Below are positions 1 through 9,293 of a DNA stretch of 64,000 nt, piece by piece. Below the pieces are notes generated by a model. That model saw nothing but the letters and a program-made list of their open reading frames with translations, was not told the DNA's origin and searched no databases. The DNA is from Proteiniphilum saccharofermentans. Its GTDB lineage: Bacteria > Bacteroidota > Bacteroidia > Bacteroidales > Dysgonomonadaceae. Location of the stretch: contig NZ_LT605205.1 of the NCBI RefSeq assembly GCF_900095135.1, forward strand, positions 4,216,001 to 4,280,000. The letters are read 5' to 3'. The number at the start of each line of letters is the position of its first letter. Within the stretch, counting starts at the first letter, position 1. A program made the position numbers and the translations under genes.

Positions 1-411
1 GAACGAATATTTGTTCTCATCTCCTACTGCCTTGATAGCATCAAATATCTTTTTATTTACGGGTTCGAGCAGTTTCTGCTGTAGTTGCTGCAATTCCTGT
101 TGGCCATTCTGCATATAAGTCTGATATCTCTCATACAACTGGGTTATTTGCTTTTGCTGGTCTTGCTTTCCTGCATCTGATGCAGCCGGATTTTTCTCAA
201 ACTCTTCCTGTTTCTTTGAGAATTCATCTTCTAACGCCTGGAGGTTTTTTCTAATCTCTTCCTGTTTGCCGGAAAGTTGGGTCTCAATACCGGAGAGTTC
301 GGGCATAGCAGCAAAAATCTCCTGTACATTCACGGTGGCGATTTTCACTTCTTGTGCCATGGCCGCCAAAGGAGCCAAAGCAATAAACAAAATCAATAAT
401 TTCTTTAACAT
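1..411 (-). CDS. OmpH/Skp-family periplasmic chaperone (3' end outside window)
   Basis: 137 codons are visible; the C-terminus lies beyond the left edge. The start has a signal peptide (MLKKLLILFIALAPLAAMAQ). A region rich in K, E and Q follows (about residues 40-115), predicted to form the long coiled-coil arms that Skp-type chaperones use to hold unfolded outer-membrane proteins. It is the second of two tandem ompH genes downstream of bamA on the same strand, an order known from Porphyromonas and other Bacteroidales. A TAnnTTTG element lies 49 bp upstream, so it may also have its own promoter. The family call is firm; client proteins are inferred from the family. Confidence 0.88.
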   Translation of the reverse strand, partial: MLKKLLILFIALAPLAAMAQEVKIATVNVQEIFAAMPELSGIETQLSGKQEEIRKNLQALEDEFSKKQEEFEKNPAASDAGKQDQQKQITQLYERYQTYMQNGQQELQQLQQKLLEPVNKKIFDAIKAVGDENKYSF

Positions 412-459
412 GATTACTATTTCTATTTTTTAGTTGGTAATTCGATAAAAAATCGGTTA

Positions 460-467
460 CAAAGATA
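460..467 (-). promoter_or_regulatory. Bacteroidota -7 box for the downstream ompH
   Basis: On the minus strand the sequence reads TATCTTTG, a full match to TAnnTTTG. It sits in the 67-bp gap between the two ompH genes, about 49 bp before the ATG at 411. No clear TTTG -33 element is visible. Confidence 0.45.
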
Positions 468-478
468 ATCTATTTATT

Positions 479-991
479 TTAATAACCTAACCTTGAGAGT
501 ACCTGATCACTGATATCGATACTGGGGGAAGCAAAAATGATCGATGTAGCTGAAGCCCTGTCCACTACGATAGTATATCCCGATTCTGTAGAAACTGCTT
601 TCACAGCCTCATAGATATCATCCTGTATAGGCTTGATAAGCTCTTCCTGTTTTTTGAATAACTCACCCTGTGGCCCGAAATATTTATTTCTGAGTTCCTG
701 AATAGCATTTTCTTTTGCCACAATTTCGTTTTCCCGTTTCGTTTTTTCATTTCCGCGCAGGGTTGCTAAATCAGCTTGGTATTTCTTATACATGGCATCG
801 ACAGTCTCCACCTCTTTATCTATCTCACTCTGCCACTGCGTTGAGAAAGACTCAAGCTGCTTGTTTGCACTTTCATAAGAAGGAATTCTCTTCAGAATAT
901 ACTCCATATCGATCAGTGCATACTTCTGGGCATAAGTGTTCCCCACTGCTAACGCCATAAATATTCCTATTAAAAAAAATATTTTCTTCAT
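479..991 (-). CDS. OmpH/Skp-family periplasmic chaperone
   Basis: 170-residue protein with a signal peptide (MKKIFFLIGIFMALAVGNTYAQ), then a short strand segment (KYALIDMEYILKRIP) typical of OmpH, a long charged helical section (about residues 45-120), and a C-terminal strand segment. The ATG at 991 is preferred to an upstream in-frame ATG at 1015 because it places the signal peptide at the N-terminus. The gene lies downstream of bamA on the same strand and probably helps deliver outer-membrane proteins to it. It is paralogous to the gene at 1-411. Confidence 0.9.
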   Translation of the reverse strand: MKKIFFLIGIFMALAVGNTYAQKYALIDMEYILKRIPSYESANKQLESFSTQWQSEIDKEVETVDAMYKKYQADLATLRGNEKTKRENEIVAKENAIQELRNKYFGPQGELFKKQEELIKPIQDDIYEAVKAVSTESGYTIVVDRASATSIIFASPSIDISDQVLSRLGY

Positions 992-1179
992 ATGATTCTG
1001 TTTTTTATTCCACATTCCAAATCTCAGATCTCAAATCCAATCTCTATGTTCTTTTCTAAAGACGGTCTTATAGATGAAACGTTTACAGGTATCTTAATAA
1101 ATTATGTTAAACGCCGCCATGTCATACCGGGTTTCAACAAGCCTTTCAGCTATTTTATCCCAATCCTTCAGGTAGCCGG

Positions 1180-3855
1180 TTAAAATTCCTGCCCGATAAT
1201 AAAGTGGAACTGGCTCCCTCCTCTCTCTCTTGAACCCCGACCGTATACCGTATCAAATCCATATGCCCAGTCAATCCCCATCAAGCCGATCATCGGAAGG
1301 AAAATACGTGCTCCTACGCCGGCAGAACGTTTTAGGTCGAAAGGATTGATATCTTTCACTTGCCACCATGCATTTCCCGCTTCGAGGAATGCTATCCCGT
1401 AGATAGTGGAATTGGGTTCCAGGATAAACGGATAGCGTAATTCCAGGCCGAGACGTGTATAAGCACGTGCCTGCTGGGCAATTGAGTTATTTTCATATCC
1501 ACGCAATGCTATATTCTCGGTAGCGAAGGTAGTGGTATAACCCGTCATTCCATCACCTCCCACATCGAATGTTTCAAATGGAGTCTGCTTGTTTTTGTTA
1601 TAGTGCCCCAATATTCCGAACTCGACCCTGGTGGCCATTACCGGTGTTCTTTTAACTGTCAGGGGGGTCAGTGGAGTGAAAGTACGCACTTTCAATTTCC
1701 ATTTATGATACTCGTTCCATCTGTATTTTACCGGATCGGAGTCAGACATCTTGGTGTAGTCATTGCCATCCCACAATGAGAAAGGAGGCGTAGCACTGAC
1801 ATTTAAAGTGAATTGGGAACCAACACGTGTATAGATAGGGCTGTCGGTAGAGGTACGCGAAAGCGTTAATCCCAGTGTTATACTATTACTGTTTCCTGTC
1901 TGGAACGGGAAATAGTTGTATCTCCAGTTTTTCAGTGCGTAAAGCTGGTACCCTAATTCCGCCATAAACTGGAAATAATCGTCCGGCCATTCAAGCCGTT
2001 TTCCATATCCCAGGGAAGCACCCACCATATTGAATACCTGGTTCGGGTCATAGCTGTACTCCATTGCATCCTGGTAATAACCGCCACCATAGCCACCATA
2101 TCCGTAACCGCCATAACCTCCATAACCACCGTAGGGATATCCGTACATGTAGGGATTGGAGTACATGTTCTGGCTGTAATACCGTTCGTTCAACCCGGTC
2201 ATTCTCGAATAATAAACATTGAATGAAAGGTGGTTGGGCCTCTTCCCTCCAAACCAGGGTTCAATAAATTGAAACTGATAAGATTGATAATATTGACCGT
2301 TGGTCTGTGCACTCAACACCAGAGTCTGTCCCTCCCCCTGAGGAATGATTCCTCTGTGCATAGAAGGATTCAACAGGTTTTGCAGCGAGAAGTTGTTCAG
2401 GCGTAAACTGAGCTTGCCCACCAATCCGGTCACACCCCATCCGGCCGAAAATTCGATCTGGTCGTTTCCTTTAGATGTCAACGGATAGGTAATGTCGACC
2501 GTCCCATCTTCGATGTTGGGGTTAATTCCCCCTGAGATGTCGGCCGAGAGCGCTTCAGGATCGAAGTGTCCTGTTTGTGCTATTTCACGTACTGAACGCA
2601 AGAGGTCTTCCTTACTGAATACTGCACCCGGTTTTGTCCTCAGCTCACGGCGGATGATATCCTCATAAAGACGGTCGTTACCCTGTATAATTACCCGTTT
2701 GATAATTGCTTTGGGACCTTCTATCACACGAAGTTCAAGATCTACGGAATCGTTCTCTATATTGATCTCTATCGGATCTATACGGGAGAATAAGTAACCG
2801 TTATTCTGGTACAGGTTGACAGCCGCATCTTCATCGCTATTCAACCTCTCCTGTAATTTCTTCTGGTTATATATGTCGCCGGGGGACATATTGAGAAGTT
2901 GCTCCAATTGGGAAGAAGGATAATGGGTATTTCCCACCCAGTTGATGGAACGGATATGATAGAGTGGCCCTTCTTCGAGTTCGATATCTATATTTACCGT
3001 TTTTTCGTCGTGTTTGTAAACCGAGTCGCGAATAATTTCCGCATCGCGGTATCCCTCTTCGTGATATTTCCCGATGAGGTTATTCTTATCTTCCTTATAA
3101 AGGTCTTCCACAAATTTTTTGGTACGGAAGAGGTTAATCAGTTTTCCCTTCTCGTTGGTTTTCTTCATTGCCCATTTCAATTTGCGGTCTGAAAGTGCTT
3201 CATTCCCCGTAATATTGATACTGTTGACCTTCAGTTTCTCCTTCTTGTCGACCTCAATTTCCAGTACTACCTGATTTTTTTGGGTGGGATCAGGGCGCTG
3301 CATAATTCTCACTTCCGCATCACCAAACCCTTTCTCAGAGAAGAAGTTTTTAATGATCACTTCCGCACGCGATATCTGGGGAGGGGTAATTTGATTTCCC
3401 TTGACAACTCCTAGTTTTTTCTCAATATCATCCTGTTCATTCTTCTTCATGCCGATATAGCGGATATCGCTTACCCTTGGCCGGTCGGTCAAACGCAATT
3501 CCAACCAGACACTGTCTCCCTCCACCTTGGTCTGCAATATTTTTATATCTGAAAAGAGCCCATGCCGCCAGAATTTTTTGACGACATTGGATAGTTCATC
3601 ACCTGGGATTTGGATCTGCTGCCCTTTGGACAACCCGGAAAATCCTACGAGGGTAAACTTCTGCTCCTCATACATGGTTCCTTCCACACCCGTCACATCG
3701 ATATCGGCTATATAGTATTTCTTGGGGGCAGCCGTATAGTTCACGGGAGGTACGTCCGGGGTAGACGAAGGGATGGTGTCATTGGTTTGTGCCATTGACA
3801 CAAACTGCGACAACATGATAAATAACAGAAGTAAATAAGATATTCTCTTCAACAT
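1180..3855 (-). CDS. bamA: Outer-membrane protein assembly factor BamA
   Basis: 891 residues, the expected size for a Bacteroidota BamA. Order: signal peptide (1-22), a short linker, five POTRA-like repeats (about 45-420) and a C-terminal Omp85 beta-barrel (about 450-891) ending in phenylalanine (GQEF), the usual barrel-insertion signal. It is the central pore of the machine that folds and inserts outer-membrane beta-barrels. Oddity: about residues 565-594 are almost only Gly and Tyr in short GGYGGY-type repeats, within the barrel region and probably in a surface loop. It is flanked by uppS upstream and two ompH genes downstream, matching the conserved Bacteroidales envelope cluster. Confidence 0.96.
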   Translation of the reverse strand: MLKRISYLLLLFIMLSQFVSMAQTNDTIPSSTPDVPPVNYTAAPKKYYIADIDVTGVEGTMYEEQKFTLVGFSGLSKGQQIQIPGDELSNVVKKFWRHGLFSDIKILQTKVEGDSVWLELRLTDRPRVSDIRYIGMKKNEQDDIEKKLGVVKGNQITPPQISRAEVIIKNFFSEKGFGDAEVRIMQRPDPTQKNQVVLEIEVDKKEKLKVNSINITGNEALSDRKLKWAMKKTNEKGKLINLFRTKKFVEDLYKEDKNNLIGKYHEEGYRDAEIIRDSVYKHDEKTVNIDIELEEGPLYHIRSINWVGNTHYPSSQLEQLLNMSPGDIYNQKKLQERLNSDEDAAVNLYQNNGYLFSRIDPIEINIENDSVDLELRVIEGPKAIIKRVIIQGNDRLYEDIIRRELRTKPGAVFSKEDLLRSVREIAQTGHFDPEALSADISGGINPNIEDGTVDITYPLTSKGNDQIEFSAGWGVTGLVGKLSLRLNNFSLQNLLNPSMHRGIIPQGEGQTLVLSAQTNGQYYQSYQFQFIEPWFGGKRPNHLSFNVYYSRMTGLNERYYSQNMYSNPYMYGYPYGGYGGYGGYGYGGYGGGYYQDAMEYSYDPNQVFNMVGASLGYGKRLEWPDDYFQFMAELGYQLYALKNWRYNYFPFQTGNSNSITLGLTLSRTSTDSPIYTRVGSQFTLNVSATPPFSLWDGNDYTKMSDSDPVKYRWNEYHKWKLKVRTFTPLTPLTVKRTPVMATRVEFGILGHYNKNKQTPFETFDVGGDGMTGYTTTFATENIALRGYENNSIAQQARAYTRLGLELRYPFILEPNSTIYGIAFLEAGNAWWQVKDINPFDLKRSAGVGARIFLPMIGLMGIDWAYGFDTVYGRGSRERGGSQFHFIIGQEF

Positions 3856-3899
3856 TGTGATATTTTTCTTTTCTCTGACTCTCGTTCAGTGGAGAACTG

Positions 3900-4649
3900 T
3901 TATTGTGCACTCTCTATTTGCTCACTGGTCTTTCCGAATCTCCTTTCCCGTCCCTGGTATCCGATGATTGCTTCGTACAAGGCATCCTCACCAAAATCGG
4001 GCCAGAAAGTATCGGTAAAATAAAATTCTGCATAAGCACATTGCCATAACAGGAAATTGCTTATCCGCTGTTCGCCCCCGGTCCGTATCAGCAGGTCGGG
4101 ATCGGGAATACCCCGGGTAGTAAGATAACCTGCAAAGGTCTCTTCATCAATATCTCCTTCCGGTAAAACTCCTTTTACTACATCTGCGGCGATCCTCCCG
4201 GCTGCTGTGGTTAATTCCCATTTCGATGAGTAACTAAGCGCAAGCACTAAAGTAACTCCTGTCCCTTCCGCTGTTTCCCGGATACATTCTTCCAATGCAG
4301 TACGGGCATACCCGGGAAGGCGGTTCATATCTCCGATCGTGCGGATCCTGACTCCGTTCCTCTTAAGGTCGGCAGTTTCCCTTGAAATGGCATATACCAT
4401 CAAATCCATCAATCCCTTTACCTCTTCGGTGGGACGACTCCAGTTTTCTGTGGAGAATGCATAGAGTGTAAGGTACTGTATCGACGCTTTCGATGCGGCC
4501 TCCACCACTCTTTTTATTGCATTCACCCCTTCTCTATGTCCTTCTCCCCGCTCCAGTCCTCTGGCTTTTGCCCATCGACCGTTGCCATCCATAATAATGG
4601 CGATATGGGCAGGCAGGCGGTTTTTGTCTATCTTGTCAATCAACGACAT
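3900..4649 (-). CDS. uppS: Isoprenyl transferase (undecaprenyl diphosphate synthase)
   Basis: Condenses isopentenyl diphosphate onto farnesyl diphosphate to make the C55 lipid carrier for peptidoglycan and surface glycans. The cis-prenyltransferase signature HIAIIMDGNGRWAK is near the N-terminus, followed by the FSTENW motif and the C-terminal DLLIRTGGEQRISNFLLWQ region. The ATG at 4649 gives 249 residues, normal for the family. ATGs at 4676 and 4694 are also in frame but would overlap porG. It lies between porG and bamA and is probably co-transcribed with both. Confidence 0.95.
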   Translation of the reverse strand: MSLIDKIDKNRLPAHIAIIMDGNGRWAKARGLERGEGHREGVNAIKRVVEAASKASIQYLTLYAFSTENWSRPTEEVKGLMDLMVYAISRETADLKRNGVRIRTIGDMNRLPGYARTALEECIRETAEGTGVTLVLALSYSSKWELTTAAGRIAADVVKGVLPEGDIDEETFAGYLTTRGIPDPDLLIRTGGEQRISNFLLWQCAYAEFYFTDTFWPDFGEDALYEAIIGYQGRERRFGKTSEQIESAQ

Positions 4650-4668
4650 CTTCTTTATGTCTGAATTG

Positions 4669-5376
4669 TTAATTCCCATGACAAGGATCTTCACGCATAC
4701 TGAATTCCCAAGTCAAAAAAATCATTGTGAATGAGTACCAGTCCTTGTTTTTAAGGAAACTGCCTTCAATGCTGAAAGGATTGTCCAGATTCCATCCGGT
4801 GGTTTTCTCAGTAACATCGAAATCGTCACCAAACAGTTTTCGCATCGAAAACTCAATGCCGATATTCATTCTGTTTTTTAATTTATACTTAAATCCCATT
4901 CCAACAGGGATATTTGCACCTATAAATTTTTTATTTCCCTCCGCATAGGTGACACCCGCTCCTGTAAACAGGTAAGGAGTGTAGGGCCTTGTTCCGAGAT
5001 AAGCATACTTATCGCTATACGGAAAAAAATTAAACTCTACCTGTGTACCCAACTCGGCCAGCGTACGTTGAAACGAGGCCTGCTGTGCATACGGAAAAGC
5101 ATTGCCCGAATCATCACTTTTCCCTGAAACGTTGGCTATAAATATACCGGTTTTGATGCTCCAGAGAAAATTAGGGTTGTATCGAAACAAAAAACCTCCA
5201 CTTAATCCGGGGTGAAGATAGAATTGGGTTTTGTTAGCATCACCCATATAAAATGAGGTGCCCGCAGCGCCACCAATTTCGTACTTATATTCCTGGGCAC
5301 GGATATCCGCGGTGGGTATCATTATAAAGAGACTCATCACAAAAAGTGAGACACCGACAGATCTTTCAATTTTCAT
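4669..5376 (-). CDS. porG: PorG-like type IX secretion outer-membrane protein (DUF6089)
   Basis: 235 residues with a signal peptide ending near ADIRAQ and a predicted eight-strand beta-barrel: alternating aromatic and glycine-rich strands, for example GGAAGTSFYMGDANK and IPVGMGFKYKLKNRMNIGIEF. The order porG-uppS-bamA-ompH-ompH matches the Porphyromonas gingivalis locus in which PorG is a type IX secretion component. The function is therefore supported by family and position together. PorV is also encoded in this window (31806-32966). The barrel call is firm; the exact secretion role is inferred. Confidence 0.82.
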   Translation of the reverse strand: MKIERSVGVSLFVMSLFIMIPTADIRAQEYKYEIGGAAGTSFYMGDANKTQFYLHPGLSGGFLFRYNPNFLWSIKTGIFIANVSGKSDDSGNAFPYAQQASFQRTLAELGTQVEFNFFPYSDKYAYLGTRPYTPYLFTGAGVTYAEGNKKFIGANIPVGMGFKYKLKNRMNIGIEFSMRKLFGDDFDVTEKTTGWNLDNPFSIEGSFLKNKDWYSFTMIFLTWEFSMREDPCHGN

Positions 5377-5408
5377 TCTGTTTGCGTATTATTGTCTCAA
5401 CTCTAACG

Positions 5409-5416
5409 CAAATTTA
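5409..5416 (-). promoter_or_regulatory. Bacteroidota -7 box for the porG-uppS-bamA cluster
   Basis: TAAATTTG on the minus strand matches TAnnTTTG, about 33 bp upstream of the porG ATG. No matching -33 TTTG is obvious. Confidence 0.45.
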
Positions 5417-5440
5417 GCACATAAATTGTGATTTTTTCTA

Positions 5441-6799
5441 TCAATTCAGGGCAAACTTATTGAGTCTGCCTTTCCATATATCCACCAATTGGGTGTTGGA
5501 TGAAGATATTCCGCCGAATATCCATATATTATTATCAGCATCGGTAATTACTGAGGTATTCGTTCTTGCTGTAAAATCTGCCGGTAAAGATTGATTCTCT
5601 TCTGCCTTGATCCAATCTACACCATAATTGTCAGAATACATCAATATATTTTTCCCGTCCGATGATCTTGCTATCAGATAAGGCTTGTCGTCATAGAAAA
5701 ACAGACTACTCCCCTTTAAATTAACCTCTTCCGGTCTTTTTGACGAAATATATTTAATAACATCCCCGTCTTCCTGCAGGATCCAGATATTGTTACTGAA
5801 AGCATTGTCAGAGGTGTTTCCCCCTGACAGAAAGATGAATTTGCTGGCATAGGAGGTACGGCTCTCAACCTTCATTGCTGAAAAATCTGTTATCGGCATA
5901 TTGTCGGGCAAATCATTCATCAGGACAATATTCGAAAAACCGTTATTCGTCCGGGCAAACTTGACCTTTTCATCGTGAGTTACCGCCAGCAAAATATTAC
6001 CTGGATCAGCAAATGGCAGTTCGCCATAAAGCGCTTTCACTTCATATTCTGTTTGCACCGCACTCCAGTCGGAACCGTCAGGAGATTGATAAACCGCACC
6101 TGTAGCTGCATCAAGCGCATAGATAAGATTTCCGGATGTAATAAATGATGAAAGGCGAAGAGTGTGGGGGATACCGGAAAGGTCGACTTTTCCCCATTTT
6201 GGGGTATCGGAAATGGCTGTTGAATCGGCCTTAATCTCCTCTCCCGATCGGTAATAGGTGTAAAACCGGTTGTTGTAGATGATTGTTGTTTGACTTTCTA
6301 CCGATGAACCAAGGTAGTTTCCTGCAATTTTTTCCCAAATGAGGATATATGGATCTTCCTGATATATGTTCAGTTGAAAATCATAATTTTTTGATGTGAC
6401 ACCATCAGGAGCCGTAGTCTTGATTTTGCGTAATCTGGGGATGGCAATTGAATCCGATGCGTTCCATGCATATGTACTGTCAGGATCGAGGGTTAACTCT
6501 ATCATTGAAAAAGCTAAACTGGTTGAACCGGTAAGCTTTAGCATGGCGCTATCCACGTGAAAACCGTAGGGAAGCGGTTCCCTGTTGTATAATTTCCCAT
6601 TTACCTGGTCAATTGTAAAAACCACTCCGGGTAACAGGTTAGTGGTATCGGTCTTAGAGGCAATGGAGATAGCATATATTTGCGGATCAGTAGGATACTC
6701 CATATTGTTGTCGGATGAATTAAGACAGGAGGTAAACAACAATAAGTTCGCGATAAGTACCGATGCCCCGAGGAAATATTTAGATATCATTTGTTTCAA
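5441..6799 (-). CDS. DUF6242 lipoprotein with beta-propeller-like repeats
   Basis: 452 residues with a lipoprotein signal peptide; the lipobox LFTSC places the lipidated Cys near residue 25. The N-terminal third looks like a Bacteroidales Ig-like/cadherin-type domain (IYAISIASKTDTTNLLPG). The rest repeats short units such as YALDAATGAVYQSPDGSDW and IWIFGGIS, which resemble kelch or propeller blades. I recognise the family as DUF6242, widespread in Bacteroidales and without a known function. It stands alone between porG and ribD with its own -7 box. Confidence 0.75.
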   Translation of the reverse strand: MKQMISKYFLGASVLIANLLLFTSCLNSSDNNMEYPTDPQIYAISIASKTDTTNLLPGVVFTIDQVNGKLYNREPLPYGFHVDSAMLKLTGSTSLAFSMIELTLDPDSTYAWNASDSIAIPRLRKIKTTAPDGVTSKNYDFQLNIYQEDPYILIWEKIAGNYLGSSVESQTTIIYNNRFYTYYRSGEEIKADSTAISDTPKWGKVDLSGIPHTLRLSSFITSGNLIYALDAATGAVYQSPDGSDWSAVQTEYEVKALYGELPFADPGNILLAVTHDEKVKFARTNNGFSNIVLMNDLPDNMPITDFSAMKVESRTSYASKFIFLSGGNTSDNAFSNNIWILQEDGDVIKYISSKRPEEVNLKGSSLFFYDDKPYLIARSSDGKNILMYSDNYGVDWIKAEENQSLPADFTARTNTSVITDADNNIWIFGGISSSNTQLVDIWKGRLNKFALN

Positions 6800-6831
6800 A
6801 AATATTGTACACCACAGTTATTTAGGATATG

Positions 6832-6839
6832 CAAAAGTA
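6832..6839 (-). promoter_or_regulatory. Bacteroidota -7 box for the DUF6242 lipoprotein
   Basis: TACTTTTG on the minus strand, 33 bp upstream of the ATG at 6799. It is a full TAnnTTTG match in an otherwise A/T-rich gap. Confidence 0.5.
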
Positions 6840-6876
6840 GAAAGATTTTTCTCTTTAACCATATTAAAATGAATAT

Positions 6877-7947
6877 TTAATGAAAATTTCGAGTTATTTT
6901 ACTCTTTAAATGAAATTGAACCGAACCCGGATACTTTCTGAAGGAGGCTGCATCTCCCTGTATGGCCGGTGCTTCCACACCCGATTGGAGCTCCTTTTCG
7001 GCTATCTCTACATAGGCCTCGTCCCACATCTCTTTTTCAATGAAAGAGGCTAACAATTGAGCTCCCCCCTCTATCAACAGAGAGTATATTTTTTCATCGT
7101 ATAACCGGTCTGATATCTGCTTACAGATATTTCCCGTGAAGTCTATTTCGATATACTTTACATATTCCTTTTTTGCTGTAGCGGAAGGGAGGGATGCCGT
7201 GAAAACGATAGTAGGCACCGTTCCGTCAAAAAGTGACGCATCAGCAGGAATTTTATTTTCCCTGTCGATAACCACTCTTACAGGGTCATCACCAAACCAT
7301 TTTCTTGCTGTCAACTGCGGATTGTCCAGGAGAGCAGTATTTGTTCCTACCATGATTCCTTGTACCTGTGTACGGAATTTATGCACAATAGTGTGTGTCA
7401 TAGTATTGGATATAATAACCGGACTCTTACCGTCACCCGGCTTACGAATATAATCCATGAAACCATCGCTGCTTTGTGCCCATTTTAAGATTATGTAAGG
7501 CCTGTTATAGAGTTGATTGACAAAGAAAATCCGGTTCAGTTCACGAGCCTCTTTCTCCAGCATTCCCAGCGTTACTTCAATGCCACTCTCCCGCATCATT
7601 GCAATGCCTTTTCCGGAAACTTTCGGGTTGGGGTCACCGGTAGCCACTACCACACGTGGAATTTCCCTGTTAATGATCAACTCTGCACAGGGAGGGGTTT
7701 TACCATGATGTGCACAGGGTTCGAGAGAGACATAGAGAGTTGATTCCCGGAGTAACGTACTGTCTTCTACGGAAGCAATAGCATTTACCTCCGCATGTGC
7801 CTCTCCATATTGCCGATGAAATCCCTCCCCGATAATTTTGCCGTTATGCACCACTACAGCACCTACCAAAGGGTTCGGCTTTGTGAAGCCTTCACCATTG
7901 CGGGCAAGTTGAAGGCATCTCTCCATAAACAGCGGATTTAATTCCAT
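6877..7947 (-). CDS. ribD: Bifunctional riboflavin biosynthesis deaminase/reductase RibD
   Basis: 356 residues. The N-terminal deaminase domain (about 1-145) has the zinc motifs HAEVNA and EPCAHHGKTPPC; the C-terminal NADPH-dependent reductase domain (about 150-356) includes ILKWAQSSDGF and LLIEGGAQL. It converts the GTP-cyclohydrolase product to the ribitylamino pyrimidine of riboflavin synthesis. The ATG at 7947 is chosen because an upstream ATG (7968) would extend into the divergent prmC start region. The gene is divergent from prmC with only 25 bp between the two starts. Confidence 0.95.
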   Translation of the reverse strand: MELNPLFMERCLQLARNGEGFTKPNPLVGAVVVHNGKIIGEGFHRQYGEAHAEVNAIASVEDSTLLRESTLYVSLEPCAHHGKTPPCAELIINREIPRVVVATGDPNPKVSGKGIAMMRESGIEVTLGMLEKEARELNRIFFVNQLYNRPYIILKWAQSSDGFMDYIRKPGDGKSPVIISNTMTHTIVHKFRTQVQGIMVGTNTALLDNPQLTARKWFGDDPVRVVIDRENKIPADASLFDGTVPTIVFTASLPSATAKKEYVKYIEIDFTGNICKQISDRLYDEKIYSLLIEGGAQLLASFIEKEMWDEAYVEIAEKELQSGVEAPAIQGDAASFRKYPGSVQFHLKSKITRNFH

Positions 7948-7972
7948 TTTTTTGTTATCTTTACACATCGTT

Positions 7973-8800
7973 ATGCAACACTCAGTTCAACATATCCTAC
8001 AGGAGTTGGAGGGTCTCTACACAAGACAGGAGATATCCGTTCTCACGCGACTTATCCTCGAAGAGGTATGCGATAACAAAATTAATCATTTATCCGGTTC
8101 GGGGCTCAGGAAAGCGGAAGATATTGCCTTTAGGCTGAAAAGCGGGGAGCCGATACAGTACATATTGGGAAAGACAGAATTTTACGGGATGCCTTTCATG
8201 GTTACGCCGGATGTGCTTATCCCCCGCCCTGAAACCGAGGAACTCGTGGAATGGATCCTTGCAGGAAACCGGCAGCCGGGTTTCTCAGTACTGGATATCG
8301 GAACCGGCAGCGGTTGTATCGCGGTGACGCTGGCGAAGAAAATACATGGCGCCAACGTGTATGCGTGGGATATATCGGAAAGGGCATTGAAGGTCGCATC
8401 AGAAAATGCATTCCTGAACTGTGTAAACGTGCGGTTTTCGTTGCGGGATATCTTTCAGCCGGTTGATAATAGCCCCATCTTTGACGTGATAGTAAGTAAT
8501 CCCCCCTATGTGACCGAATCGGAAAAGACGACTATGGAGGCAAATGTTCTCGGTTTTGAACCGCACGGAGCACTTTTTGTTCCTGACGACCATGCTTTGA
8601 TTTTTTATGAGCGGATTGTAGATGTAGCACTTACTTCACTATATAACGGAGGTGAATTGTATTTCGAGATCAACAGGGATAAAGGTACGGAAGTATGCGA
8701 TATGCTTAGAAGCAAAGGTTTTACCCATATAGAATTGAGAAAAGATATTTCGGGGAATGATAGGATGGTACGTGCCATAAAACCGGATGATCATGGATAA
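7973..8800 (+). CDS. prmC: Release-factor glutamine methyltransferase PrmC
   Basis: 275 residues. It methylates the GGQ glutamine of peptide-chain release factors. The N-terminal helical domain is followed by a SAM-binding fold with VLDIGTGSGCIAVTLA (motif I) and the catalytic NPPY motif in VSNPPYV. The ATG at 7973 is preferred over an in-frame start 21 bp upstream, since it begins in the usual MQHSVQHILQELE helix. It overlaps recX by 14 bp, suggesting translational coupling. Confidence 0.95.
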   Translation: MQHSVQHILQELEGLYTRQEISVLTRLILEEVCDNKINHLSGSGLRKAEDIAFRLKSGEPIQYILGKTEFYGMPFMVTPDVLIPRPETEELVEWILAGNRQPGFSVLDIGTGSGCIAVTLAKKIHGANVYAWDISERALKVASENAFLNCVNVRFSLRDIFQPVDNSPIFDVIVSNPPYVTESEKTTMEANVLGFEPHGALFVPDDHALIFYERIVDVALTSLYNGGELYFEINRDKGTEVCDMLRSKGFTHIELRKDISGNDRMVRAIKPDDHG

Positions 8801-9293
8801 AAAAGGAAGAATCATCACCGAGGAGACGGCTTATGCAAGGATGGCGCGGACCTGCTCCCAAAAGGAGTGCGCTCCCTTTGATATCGCCCGGAAACTAAAG
8901 AGGATGGAACTACCAGAACCAGTAATAGATAAAATCATCAATCGGCTAAAAAAAGAGAAGTTTCTTGATGAAAAACGGTTTATCCGTAGTTATATCCATG
9001 ATAAACTCCATTTTAATAAATGGGGTAAGAGAAAAATCACACTTTTTTTAAAACATAAACAACTGCCTCAGGAGTTAATCGAAGAGGGATTCACAGAACT
9101 TTCCGATATTTCTTTCAGCCTGTCATTACAGCCAATACTGGAGAAAAAATGGAATAGTGTGACAGGAAAATCGGACTACGAAAAACGGGGAAAATTGATC
9201 CGGTATGCGTTGGGCAGGGGGTTTTCCATGGAGGAGGTGATGGCCTGTATGAAGCAAATGAAGATTGGGGATACCTTCGATGAAACAGAATAA
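8787..9293 (+). CDS. recX: Regulatory protein RecX
   Basis: 168 residues made of three-helix repeats typical of RecX, which binds and restrains RecA filaments. Visible hallmarks are the first repeat (CSQKECAPFDIARKLKRM) and the second (KFLDEKRFIRSYIHDKLHFNKWGKRKITLFL). Either of two ATGs (8787 or 8793) could start it. It overlaps prmC upstream and comF downstream by 14 bp each. recA is not in the window. Confidence 0.88.
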   Translation: MIMDKKGRIITEETAYARMARTCSQKECAPFDIARKLKRMELPEPVIDKIINRLKKEKFLDEKRFIRSYIHDKLHFNKWGKRKITLFLKHKQLPQELIEEGFTELSDISFSLSLQPILEKKWNSVTGKSDYEKRGKLIRYALGRGFSMEEVMACMKQMKIGDTFDETE

